Shown here piece after piece: positions 40,739-50,880 of a stretch of 64,000 bases of DNA. How positions within the stretch are numbered: position 1 is the stretch's first letter; every line of letters starts with the position of its first letter. The notes under the pieces were generated by a model, which was not told where the DNA came from, made no database searches, and was given only the letters and a program-made list of their open reading frames with translations. Both the position numbers and the translations under genes were made by a program. Origin of the DNA: Sclerotinia nivalis (Eukaryota > Ascomycota > Leotiomycetes > Helotiales > Sclerotiniaceae); contig JAPEIS010000013.1 in assembly GCA_029531795.1 (NCBI GenBank), positions 868,001 through 932,000 of the forward strand, written 5' to 3'.

Positions 40739-41076
40739 GATTGTGGTTGTTGGGGTGGAAGGTGAAGGTTCAAAGAGAAGGTGTGGGATCTATTTATTGA
40801 AAGTGTAACCACCAGGACTGACTGACTCCATTCGATGCTCCCCCGCCCTAAATTTTAAGCGACAAGGATTTATTCAGCCTTGCGCATTTAATAAGTGGGC
40901 TTCCCCCTGGTCTGGTCGTGTTCACTAACTACTTTAACGAGGCTGAGCTCTTGCCTTAAATTTCAAGGCCAAATGCTTAAAAATATTAGCGTGGAAAGCT
41001 CTCGCGTCCGTTTTCTTTCTCGACGACGAAGAAATATTACCAGAATATTTACCGTCGTTTTTAGAATATCAACAAT
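40739..41076. promoter_or_regulatory. bidirectional promoter between ProRS and CCT1
   Basis: Only 338 bases separate the start codons of two divergent housekeeping genes in protein synthesis and folding. No third gene fits. Co-expression from a shared nucleosome-free region is likely by inference. Confidence 0.6.
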
Positions 41077-42927
41077 ATGGGGTCCCTTTTCGAACAACCT
41101 AGAAATGCTGGAACTTTGTGTATGTTTGCCCTTGAAAGTTCTGCTGGTATAAATGCTAATATCAAGTAGTCCTCGGCGGCCAAAAGATTAGTGGACAAGA
41201 TATTCGGGATCAAAATGGTATGAGCTATAATGATTATGGAAAAGGTATGAACTAACCCTATTCACAGTTCTTGCAACTCAGGCTATTGCAAATGTTGTCA
41301 AAAGTTCATTTGGTCCAAGTGGTTTGGACAAAATGATGGTGGATGATATAGGAGTATGCTTGTCCACTCCAAAAGAACCCCACCAAATACTGATTTTGGG
41401 CAGGACGTTACAGTTACAAATGATGGCGCAACCATCCTGAGCTTATTAGATGTCGAACATCCAGCGGGCAAGATCTTAGTCGACTTGGCACAGCAGCAAG
41501 ATAAAGAAGTGGGAGATGGAACAACATCTGTGGTTATTATCGCAGCAGAACTTCTTCGACGAGCCAACGAACTTATGAAGAACCGTATACATCCTACCAC
41601 AATCATCACAGGTTACCGTTTGGCACTTCGAGAAGCCGTCAAGTATATGCACGAGAACATCAGTGTGAAGGTGGACCAGTTGGGCCGAGAATCTTTAATC
41701 AGCATTGCCAAAACTTCCATGTCGAGTAAGATTATTGGATCAGATTCCGATTTCTTCGCAAACATGGTTGTAGATGCTATGCAAGCAGTCAAGTCGACAA
41801 ATACCCGACAGGAAGTCAAATACCCCGTTAAAGCTGTCAACATTTTAAAAGCACATGGCAAAGGATCTTTGGAGTCCATGTTGGTCAAGGGATATGCTTT
41901 GAACTGCACAGTTGCATCACAAGCAATGAAGACAAGAATTACGGATGCCAAAATTGCTGTTCTAGATATCAACTTACAAAAGGAAAGGATGAAGCTTGGC
42001 GTCAATATTACAATCGACGACCCACAACAATTGGAACAAATCCGACAAAGAGAGGCTGGAATTGTCATGGACCGAATCGATATGATCCTCAAGGCTGGAG
42101 CCAATGTTGTTATGACGACAAAGGGTATTGACGATATGTGCCTGAAACTCTTTATTGAGAAGGGTGCCATGGCCGTGCGAAGATGTAAGAAGGAGGATCT
42201 GAGAAGAATAGCAAAGGCAACTGGCGCTACCTTAATCAGCTCATTGTCAGATCTGAACGGTGATGAGAAATTCGAGGCTTCTTCATTAGGTCATGCCGAA
42301 GAAGTTGTCCAGGAGAGAATATCTGATGACGAATGTATTTTGGTTAAGGGTACCAAAGTTCACACTTCTGCTTCGATTATCCTCCGAGGACCCAATGACT
42401 ACCAACTCGACGAGATGGAAAGATCCGTTCACGATTCTCTATGTGCTGTTAAGCGAACCTTAGAGAGTGGAAGCATCGTTCCTGGAGGTGGTGCATGCGA
42501 GACTGCACTCCACATTTATTTGGAAGAATTCGCCGGTACCGTTGGTTCAAGAGAACAACTTGCCATTGGCGAATTCGCACAAGCTCTCCTCGTTATCCCC
42601 AAAACTCTCGCTGTTAACGCCGCTAAAGACTCCTCGGAATTAGTAGCACAACTCCGTTCCCGTCACGCCCTATCACAACGCATCAAGGAAGGAGATGCCA
42701 ACGAGGACGAAAAGACCATTGCCAAGAAGAAGAACTACAAGAACTACGGATTGGATTTGTTGAAGGGCAAAGTAGTGGATGAGATTAAGGCCGGTGTTTT
42801 GGAGCCAAGTATGAGCAAGATTCGACAATTGAAGTCGGCAGTTGAGGCTTGTATTTCTATTATGAGGATAGATACTTTGATTAAGCTGGATCCGGAACAG
42901 AGAGAGGATGATGGACATGGACATTGA
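41077..42927 (+). CDS. TCP1: T-complex protein 1 subunit alpha (CCT1/TCP1)
   Basis: Four exons (41077-41119, 41170-41217, 41268-41353, 41404-42927) give 566 residues, as expected for a CCT subunit. The small 5' exons supply [15 protein letters not shown] and [21 protein letters not shown]; the last gives [32 protein letters not shown] for nucleotide binding, and [13 protein letters not shown]. The alpha-type pattern [17 protein letters not shown] and the His-rich acidic end (DDGHGH) identify subunit alpha among the eight. It forms one position in the TRiC/CCT ring that folds actin, tubulin and WD proteins in the cytosol using ATP. Confidence 0.95.
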
Positions 42928-43390
42928 TGATTGATGGCTTTTACATGAAGAAATGACCTACAGTATGAAGGCGATGTAATATTACGGGATATGACAATGT
43001 GAATCAAAAGAAAACATTTACCTGTAACTTTTCTGTTTTTAATTCATAAGTTCCAGCCAGTTCGATCGATTATTTCAAAAGAATAGATACCCTTGGGCAT
43101 GCCATTTGGAGACTTGGTTGCTTTCACGCCATGTGTAACCTAACCACAAAAACGATTGACTCCATGATTTTCCAATATTTGAAACTTTTCGAAGCGATAT
43201 CATTTATCCGATCTTTTGTACAAAGGCCATTCCACCACCCCTTCTACAAAGCCATAAAGCTTCCAGATCAAGGTCTATCATTCTCTCTCGTTTAAAGTAA
43301 AAAAAAAACGTCGTCTCGTCTATCCTCCACTCTTGTGCACTCCTCCAACTTTATACAACTACAAAACTGTTCTCCACCAGATCCTCAAAT
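42928..43390. other. convergent intergenic spacer, 460 bases
   Basis: Downstream regions of the CCT1 gene (plus) and the Rieske gene (minus). No gene or RNA was seen. An A-run near 43300 is simple sequence. Confidence 0.5.
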
Positions 43391-44409
43391 TTAACCAATA
43401 ACCAAGGAAGATTCTTCGGCGAATTCGTATTCGGGGACTTCCAAGTTCAATGGAGCAGGTCCCTTTCTTATACGGCCGGAGATATCGTAGTGGGAACCGT
43501 GACATGGGCAGAACCATCCTCCAAAATCACCAGCTTCTCCAATTGGGACGCATCCGAGATGTGTGCAGACACCTGTTTGGCTCCTAGTTAGTATTTGGTG
43601 TCGATTGGATCGTATGAAGTGTAGTAGGATAACACGTACCAACCATAACCAACCATTCTGGCTTCTTAACACGGTCGGCATCAGATTGTGGATCTCTCAA
43701 ACTCTCAACTTTGACGTTCTCGGCCTCCTTGATCTCATCCGCGGTTCTGTGTCGGATGAAGACGGGCTTTCCACGCCACTTGATAATGACCTATTTTGTG
43801 TATTTGTGTCAGGACTTTATCTTTGATAATGTCGGATCGATTAAATGGAGTAGTAATAGTAGTAAACGTACGTTCTTGCCCTCAGGAATAGCAGCCAAAT
43901 CGACCTCAACCTTAGCCATAGCCAAAACGTCTGCAGATGCGGACATGTTCACGAGGAAATCTGTTTAAAGTCCGTTGTCAGTCTCTCGGTCTAATGGGCA
44001 GAAACTCATCAATTCCCTCAATTGCATTTGCAACCATATCCCCCAACCTTCTCATCGATCATCATCTCCATGCTAAAATTCAATAATCCTCCACTCGCTG
44101 ATCCGATATCCTATCCACACATCCAAGGACAAGGAAAAAAGACAAACCTTGAACAGTAGCCTTTGCCCCCGCAGCCGTCAAAGCACCCATAGCCCCCACC
44201 ATAAAGTACTGATAAACCAAATTACTACCACCACTCTTCTTACTTCTGTATTTGCTGAAATCGGGAATCTTGCTGAATCTATCCGTGGTGGATGCGGTAG
44301 CATCGGGACGAGCTGGTGTAGTGGAGAGGGCGCGCATGGCCGGGGTTGCGGCAGAGAATGTGCGAGGGGCGCTGCGCAGGAGTGCGCGGGATGTGAATAG
44401 TGATGCCAT
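43391..44409 (-). CDS. RIP1: Rieske iron-sulfur subunit of complex III
   Basis: Four exons on the minus strand (44409-44148, 43960-43872, 43790-43640, 43572-43391) give 227 residues. The N-terminus is an Arg/Ser/Ala-rich mitochondrial presequence, followed by the membrane anchor [23 protein letters not shown]. The 2Fe-2S ligands are intact: CTHLGC at 170-175 and CPCHGSH at 189-195 (Cys170, His172, Cys189, His192, plus the disulfide Cys175 and Cys191). It passes electrons from ubiquinol to cytochrome c1 at the inner mitochondrial membrane. The hinge after the anchor is encoded by the 89-base second exon. The first intron has a GTTTGT donor. Confidence 0.95.
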
Positions 44410-45471
44410 CGGGGGCGTGTGTCGTGTCGTGTATTGAGATGGAGAGGAGAGGTAGAGTGGTGGTGGTGGTGTGGGATATAATTGAGTGTTAGGGTGGATT
44501 CGGAGTGGAATTGAAATTTGAGGTTGTTCGGTAAGGATTACGATGGGCTTTGTTTTGATTGGTTGGTGGGTTGGAGCTTGATTTTCGTGTGGGACGAGAT
44601 GCTACTACAACCAGAACACAGAGGACATTTTAAATTTTGATTCCAACTATGCCAAAAGATACCTTTGAAGATTAAGGAGCTCACCATTTATATTGTATCC
44701 TCGATGTAATATGTCGATGATTTGATCAATAATCGAATATATTGTAATTATTCCATCTCATCTCGCTCTCGCTCTCGCTCTCTCTCTCTCTCGTGGCACA
44801 CAAAACCGGCCAAAAAAGCCAGCTACCAAGTTAAAGCCGAACAATAAGCTCATTGTTGCTCGTATAGCTTAGCTAATCGAAAGAAGGCGACATGGCTTGA
44901 TTCATCTGGTACCTGTACCTTTAGATGATCCAAACTATGAACTGGAGATTCGGCGACATGCCACGAGGAAACAGATCCGAGTGCTACTTGTCATATTATT
45001 CTTAACGTGAATTTATATGAATATTCAAAATCTTCGGACATTCTAGGAACTCATTCTTTGATGCCATGCTACTATTTCAGAATATACGTGTCAAAGTCAA
45101 TTGGTAAATGTTGTCAAATGCGTGGTGTTAATTAAACATAATTTATCTATCATTGCTAACCATTACCAAATACAACAGCTGCAGACTGACAATAAATTTA
45201 AGATATACTGTCAATTCATGCTTATCGATTCAACTTTTTACATCACCATATCAATAATCATTCTGACATTATCCTCCAAACTAATGAAAACGAATGTTCC
45301 TGTATCCAACAATATTTATTTCAAAAGCACCGTTTTAGGCGACCCCTCTGGCGTTCTCTCTTTCCCCTTTCCACATGATACTAGGTGCATTGAGCCGCCT
45401 CAAATCATCCCACCAACCGACAAACCCACGCACGGAGAGCCGATCTAAAACCATAAGCCCTACCAATACCC
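44410..45471. other. intergenic spacer, 1.06 kb
   Basis: Upstream region of the Rieske gene and 3' flank of the FAD oxidase gene, both minus strand. A CT microsatellite is listed separately. A 115-codon plus frame at 45101-45448 is AT-rich and without features. Confidence 0.5.
44761..44792 (+). repeat. CTCTCG/CT microsatellite
   Basis: TCTCGC-type units run into a pure CT dinucleotide tract of about 14 bases. It is about 350 bases upstream of the Rieske start codon and is probably length-variable. Confidence 0.85.
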
Positions 45472-46983
45472 TTAGATATCAAATCCTCCAGTAAGCAGCA
45501 TTACGCCATCTGGGTCATACTTTTCTCGGATCTCTCTCAACCTCGCTGCATTTGTTGGTCCATAGATTTGGTTACCGTTATAAGTACTCAAAGCATAATT
45601 TGGATATGTATACAAATCCTCGGAATAGATTCCCTCACTTTTAGCTACATCAGTGAGATGGGAGATAGTCTGTTGCAGAAGACCTCTCCAAAAAGCATCT
45701 TCCGATGGCGATGTCCACGCGAAATAGACGTTTAATGGTATTGGGGATTTTGCGTGTGGAAAAGCCGACTCTGTGGCGTATTTTCCATAGTCGAGGAAAG
45801 GCTCAATCTCGTAATTGAGGAATGTCCCACCATGAAGAAGAGCAATTGTTCCATAAAAGACAGATTCATTATGAACTGCTTTCATGAATCCTTCTGTTAG
45901 ACCAGTAGTCATCATGGAATGAAAAGAGCCCCTGTACCCGGCTTGGAGATTGGACGGAGTGACATTGGCAAATGATGCGAAAGATTGTGTTTTGACATCA
46001 GATATGATTGGAAGGCTGCTGATGTTGTTGTATGGATCAAAAGCTGCAGGTCGACTTGGGCCATCGTAGAACATAATAAGGATGGCACCTTGAATTAGAC
46101 CATTGTTGATGGTGAGTATGACTTGGGCTTTGGGATCTGTATTCTCGTTTTGGAATTTATCAGTGGCGGTAATGAGATCGGGGATTGCATCAACCCCGTA
46201 TACGATAAAACCACCATAGACCATGGGCACCTGTGGAACCGTTTTGAGAACAACACTCGTGACAATCCCGAATCGATTTAGACCACCTTTAAGGGCAAAA
46301 AAGAGGTCAGGATTCGTGGAATCAACAGTGGTTATGGTGCCGTTTGGGAGAACAAGGTTGTAGGAGACAACTGTGTCACAGGTCAGGCCATATTGATCTG
46401 TCAACCAGGAATAACCTCCTCCAAGAGTGAAGCCACCGACACCGGGTCCAACGACACGCCCGCCCACAACGTTAACGCCCGTTCCGTCGAGCGTCGTGAA
46501 AACATCAGTCCAGATCTATCAATTGTGTCAATACTTGATGAATAAACGGAGCTTTTCGAGAAGACGGGAACAACCTACGTTTCCGGTTCCTAAAACCACT
46601 GTACTTTTATCCTCAGAAAGTGTGACCTGGGTCAAATTTACTAGCGAGATGTGGACACCAGTGGTACTGGAGAATCCAGGATTGCTTGCATGGCCCCCCG
46701 ACTTCACGGCGAATGGTTCTCGATTGGCTGCAATAATTCTCAAGACAGTAGAGACATCCTCATCACTGGCGACTTTTACCGTGCATTCAGGGTTTTGAGT
46801 GCTTGAAGTCATCCAATGTTCGATTTCAGATACGTAATTAAGCGTCAAATCCAAGGGAAGATAGACATCGCCAGTGATATTGCCTTGGATTTGTTGACAA
46901 ATATTGCTTCCTGATAATGCCTGCCAGTTTAATAGAGCAGCAGACGCGAGCGACAAGAGCAGATAAATGCATATATATAGCAT
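45472..46983 (-). CDS. secreted FAD-linked oxidase, berberine-bridge-like
   Basis: Two exons on the minus strand (46983-46579 and 46515-45472) give 482 residues. The start at MLYICIYLLL gives a clean signal peptide of about 16 residues; longer in-frame starts upstream would bury it. The FAD-binding PCMH domain has the flavin-linking His98 in KSGGHASNPG and GPGVGGFTLGGGYSWL. The second covalent Cys of true berberine bridge enzymes is not seen in that loop, so monocovalent flavin is expected. The C-terminal BBE segment YALSTYNGNQIYGPTNAARLREIREKYDPD is present. Such oxidases act on sugars, alcohols or secondary metabolites outside the cell and make hydrogen peroxide. It diverges from the lipase gene. 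Confidence 0.9.
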
Positions 46984-48700
46984 AATGAAGGATGAGAGAT
47001 GGCGGGAGTTGGGGGCTTTGCAAAATCTAAAAGTTAAGACAAAGAGAAAAGGGTATGTAAGTGAAGTGTGGTAGAGGTAGTTTTTTGAGAGTAGTGAGTG
47101 AATGGGGACGAGCTTTTTGGTGAACACTAGTCGCCAAGAGAAGCATAGGAAATGAAATATTCACCTACCACTTCCTTGAATCTGCGTAGTATTGATTACC
47201 TTGGAAAGACATGCCAGCCAATAACTTTGATCAGCTAAAGTGGTGATCTACATCTAGAAGCCAACTGAGATGATTGAGCCGTGTATGGTAACATCGTGAT
47301 CGGTAGTAATTCTTGTGACCATATATTAGAGCAGAGGCATTTAGAGAATGCCATAAATTAACTACCTATCTCCTTCCCCATTTGAAAGAGTCTATCTTTA
47401 GAAAAGATAAATCCAATTGAGGGATAGTTAATTTCATACTTTAAGAGATACTAGGTAGGATTGATAATATAGTTTGTGTTTCCTGTATCTATTTGTAAGC
47501 AATTTTAAGTGTGGGTAGGTATTCATAAAATGATCTAAACCAATCGGATTTCATTAGATTCAAGCGAAACTATTCTGATCACCTAGGTATTCGAAGGTCT
47601 TCCTTGAAGTTTAATCATTGGAGATAGCTAGTTCATTGCCTCTCTAAATGTCTCTGTTTTTCCTTTTGTCATAATTTCTTTTAAGGGTTGAAATATACCG
47701 GTGAATAGTAGCGACGAAATCAAGGCACATTCGGCTCTAAACTTTTAGTATGGCTTCCTAAAAAATTTCTTGGTTAAATTACAGAACAGCACAACGGGTG
47801 GAGTATGTCGGACCTCCCTTCGAACGGTCCGAAGTGTCCCCATTACCGGATCACTTCCGGCGAGGTCGTTTTGGAGGCTTGAGACAACGCAATACCAGCA
47901 TAAAACATTGAAGGGAGGTCAGTAGTGCCTCGCCTGCAATTACAATGTTTTGATGGCCAAATCCAACCCGGGCAATGGAATGATACTCGCTCCTCTTCCG
48001 GAATGTACGAGGCCATATTGGAAAGTTCGGACATTCAAGCATTAAGCTGGTGTCATCTAATCACGCTCAGTTTGTGAATATTCAAGGCCATCGTGTGGAC
48101 AATGCAGGTTTTCTTTGGTCTCATTGGCGCGAGCTAGAAAGAAGGTTCTAATTCTATTCCAGATGCCATCGACTTCGATCATCATGGTTATTTGTCGCAC
48201 TAAATATAAGTTTGAGCCATTCCGGTTCAGCAGTACTGAATTTTCACGCCGTCTACCTTCTATAAGTACACGTGACCGGGAATTGTCCGTTGAGTGCAGA
48301 TCTATACAGTACCTTTCAATGCCCGCATCATAAACCTCTCGCCAATTGCATATTCCTTGAAATTTTATACTTACCCAGGTTCTAGACTCCCCAGCACAAT
48401 GACAGTTGCTCACAAATGAGATGCCTTCTGCCCGGTCATAGTTCGATCTACTTATGGTAACATCTGCACGGTCCGCGCACATCAAATACAAGAAGTACAT
48501 CTTGTAGATGTAGTAGATCTTCGTATATCTAGTTATATGCTAGCTACGGCGTAGCTTGGGTATGAAGTTCTCAAATAACACCGAAATGTTCTTCATCTAG
48601 ATCATGCTGTATTACAAACTCCCATCACTGTCACTCTTCCCCTTTCTTCCACAGCTGTACCCATCGTTTGAAGCGCATTCCTTGTGGGCAACCAGTCAAC
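46984..48700. other. divergent spacer between FAD oxidase and lipase, 1.7 kb
   Basis: Probable regulatory region of two divergent genes for secreted enzymes. It contains a 147-codon minus-strand frame listed separately at low confidence, and two overlapping 63-codon frames near 47843-48042 with no recognised motif. No transposon was identified. Confidence 0.5.
48057..48500 (-). CDS. uncharacterised 147-residue open frame
   Basis: An uninterrupted frame from an ATG at 48500 to a stop at 48057. The protein is polar, with several cysteines in the first third (SNCHCAGESRTW, GICNWREVYD) and no clear signal peptide or known motif. It lies inside the divergent spacer between two secreted-enzyme genes. 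It may be an exon of an undetected small gene, or chance. Confidence 0.22.
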   Translation of the reverse strand: MYFLYLMCADRADVTISRSNYDRAEGISFVSNCHCAGESRTWVSIKFQGICNWREVYDAGIERYCIDLHSTDNSRSRVLIEGRRRENSVLLNRNGSNLYLVRQITMMIEVDGIWNRIRTFFLARANETKENLHCPHDGLEYSQTERD

Positions 48701-50074
48701 ATGAGGTATCTCACGGCGACTACTGGATACGTCTTTCTTTGGGTTGCTACCACATTTGCATTCCCGGTCAATGATCAACTTATGCAGCGTGCGCCTCCAA
48801 TACCTCCCACAGATGATCCCTTTTATGTGCCACCAACAGGCCTCGAGGATTCTCAGCCCGGAGCAATCTTACGCAGCAGATCAATAGGTGCTCTTTCATT
48901 TTCGGGTGCTGTGTCATTCCAAGTCAAGGCTGCATATCAACTTCTCTATAGAACGACGGATAGCTTGGGTAACGCTTCAGCAGCGGTTACGACGATCATT
49001 GTGCCAAAGAATGCAAATGCATCAAGAGTGCTTTCATTCCAATCTGCAACAGATGCTGCATGGGCTAACTGCGCACCATCTTACGCAATACAATTAGTGT
49101 CAGATAATGGAGGTATTGGTGGTACTGAGACTCTGCTCGTCATCGCTGCTCTCGATCAAGGGTGGATAGTTAACCTTCCTGATTACGAGGGCCTTCATGC
49201 TGCTTTCACATCCGGTTTACAAGCTGGTAGAGCGACTCTCGATTCCGTTCGTGCAGCTCTGTCGTCTGAGGATTTGACTAGCATTTCACCCCAAGCCGAG
49301 TATCAAATGTGGGGTTACTCCGGAGGATCTTTGGCTTCTGAATGGGCGGCAGAGCTTCAACCTTCCTACGCACCAGAGCTTAGCTTTAAAGGAGCTGCCC
49401 TGGGTGGTCTTGTGCCAAACATCACATCCGTGCTACTATCCACCAACAAAAGTTTTTTCAGTGGTCTGATACCCGCCGGAATCATCGGCCTCACGAATGC
49501 TTACCCAAAGTTTAAAGAGTTTGTCCATGAACATGTCTTACCATCAAAGGCTTCGGGTTTCTACAAAGCATCCACTCAATGCTTCTCCAACAATACATCA
49601 ACCTATCTGAATCAAGACATAAGCTCATATTTAGACCAAGAGATAACCACTTTCCTCACCGGTTATCCAAAGGAGATTTTGGACATGACTGGGCAAATGG
49701 GTGTATATGGAACTCCCAAGATGCCGATATTCCTATACAAAGCCATAGAGGACCAGGTTTCAGTAATTGAAGACACGGACGCGGTTTTCAGCAAGCTCTG
49801 CTCTCAGGGTGCCAATATTGAATATGTTCGAGATATGCTTGGGGATCATACTTCTGAATCGATCACTGGCGCCGGTGATGCGTTTCTCTTTCTGATTGAT
49901 AGATTCAATGGTGTTGCTGTGAAATCCGGGTGCACTTCAAGCAATGTCTTGACTACTCTTAATCCCAGGGCTATTGCGGCGATGGGAACTATAGTTGCTG
50001 ATGCACTGTTGGCTTTACTGCAAGTCCCTGTTGGTCCTTGGGGTATTTTTGGATCGTGGGCAGCATTTGCTTGA
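48701..50074 (+). CDS. secretory triacylglycerol lipase (LIP family)
   Basis: A single uninterrupted exon encoding 457 residues. The start MRYLTATTGYVFLWVATTFAFP gives a signal peptide; an in-frame ATG eleven codons upstream would hide it. The alpha/beta-hydrolase triad fits the Candida LIP family: Ser207 in WGYSGGS, Asp351 in AIEDQV and His383 in LGDHTSE. Four or more cysteines and several N-glycosylation sites fit secretion. It should hydrolyse triacylglycerols or related esters outside the cell. The hydrophobic C-terminus is not clearly a GPI signal. It diverges from the FAD oxidase gene. Confidence 0.9.
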   Translation: MRYLTATTGYVFLWVATTFAFPVNDQLMQRAPPIPPTDDPFYVPPTGLEDSQPGAILRSRSIGALSFSGAVSFQVKAAYQLLYRTTDSLGNASAAVTTIIVPKNANASRVLSFQSATDAAWANCAPSYAIQLVSDNGGIGGTETLLVIAALDQGWIVNLPDYEGLHAAFTSGLQAGRATLDSVRAALSSEDLTSISPQAEYQMWGYSGGSLASEWAAELQPSYAPELSFKGAALGGLVPNITSVLLSTNKSFFSGLIPAGIIGLTNAYPKFKEFVHEHVLPSKASGFYKASTQCFSNNTSTYLNQDISSYLDQEITTFLTGYPKEILDMTGQMGVYGTPKMPIFLYKAIEDQVSVIEDTDAVFSKLCSQGANIEYVRDMLGDHTSESITGAGDAFLFLIDRFNGVAVKSGCTSSNVLTTLNPRAIAAMGTIVADALLALLQVPVGPWGIFGSWAAFA

Positions 50075-50550
50075 ACATAATTTCCAAGCATTCAATTTGG
50101 CTTGATGTGTGGGATTTGGTTGAAGGTGTGCAGTGGTTATTATCTTAGATGTTCATAATTGGAGGTGCATATCACGTTCTTGGAGAAGTTGGACTAGATT
50201 CGGTCGCATGGTTGTGTCATAATCTCGAATTTTTAAGATTACATAGAGTATATAACTTGATGTTAATGTTTCGTGCCTGATGCTCTATCGATATATCGAA
50301 CGCCGAATAAATGCAAAATGAGTTGGGTATCAATATATCGTCCATTGTTCCAAATCACCTACTCTTTCTATTCTTCTCGTCTCAGGTTACTCCCTATTCC
50401 CAAAATACCCCTTCTTTTTTATAGTTTTTATCAACAACTTCATTATCGTCCTCTTCGTCATGGTCCTCCTCATCACCATCTTCTTCATCAATCCAGTGAT
50501 GCTACCCGGTAACCAGTTCGAAAAGTTCAACTTCCCACCAATCACTCCAA

Positions 50551-50880
50551 TCACGAATATTTCATGGACCGTCTCAAACTATGCCTCTTATGCCTCTTCT
50601 CGTCCTTCTCCGCTAACATCGTAACCTCCTCATAATAAGGATATCCAATCCTAATCGGAGGTTTCGGTTTCGGTTCCGGCTCTGGGTTGTTCTGATCTCG
50701 GACTTTATGTGAAGCGTTTAACGAGCGCGAACGACGACCAAGGAAGTTTCGCGGTGTTGAGGGAGCTCTAGTTGATCTTGAGCGGCATATCGGTGAGGAT
50801 GAGGTGGATGTTGTGTTGCTTGAAAGTCCAGAGTCCGTCCTTGACCCATGGTGGTGATGATGGGAACTTATGTTTCCCAT
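50551..50880 (-). CDS. small Ser/Arg-rich protein with possible N-myristoylation
   Basis: A single-exon frame of 109 residues. It starts MGNISS, the consensus for N-myristoylation (Gly2, Ser at position 6), then a run of five His, Ser/Thr-rich sequence, SRSTRAPSTP, and a Pro/Glu repeat (PEPEPKPKPP) before a basic end. No family is recognised. The low-complexity but protein-like composition and start context make it a plausible small gene. No intron is needed. Confidence 0.45.
   Translation of the reverse strand: MGNISSHHHHHGSRTDSGLSSNTTSTSSSPICRSRSTRAPSTPRNFLGRRSRSLNASHKVRDQNNPEPEPKPKPPIRIGYPYYEEVTMLAEKDEKRHKRHSLRRSMKYS

Noticed and set aside
41613..42170. 185-codon minus-strand frame in CCT1
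   Set aside because: Antisense to the main CCT1 exon, which has complete chaperonin motifs.
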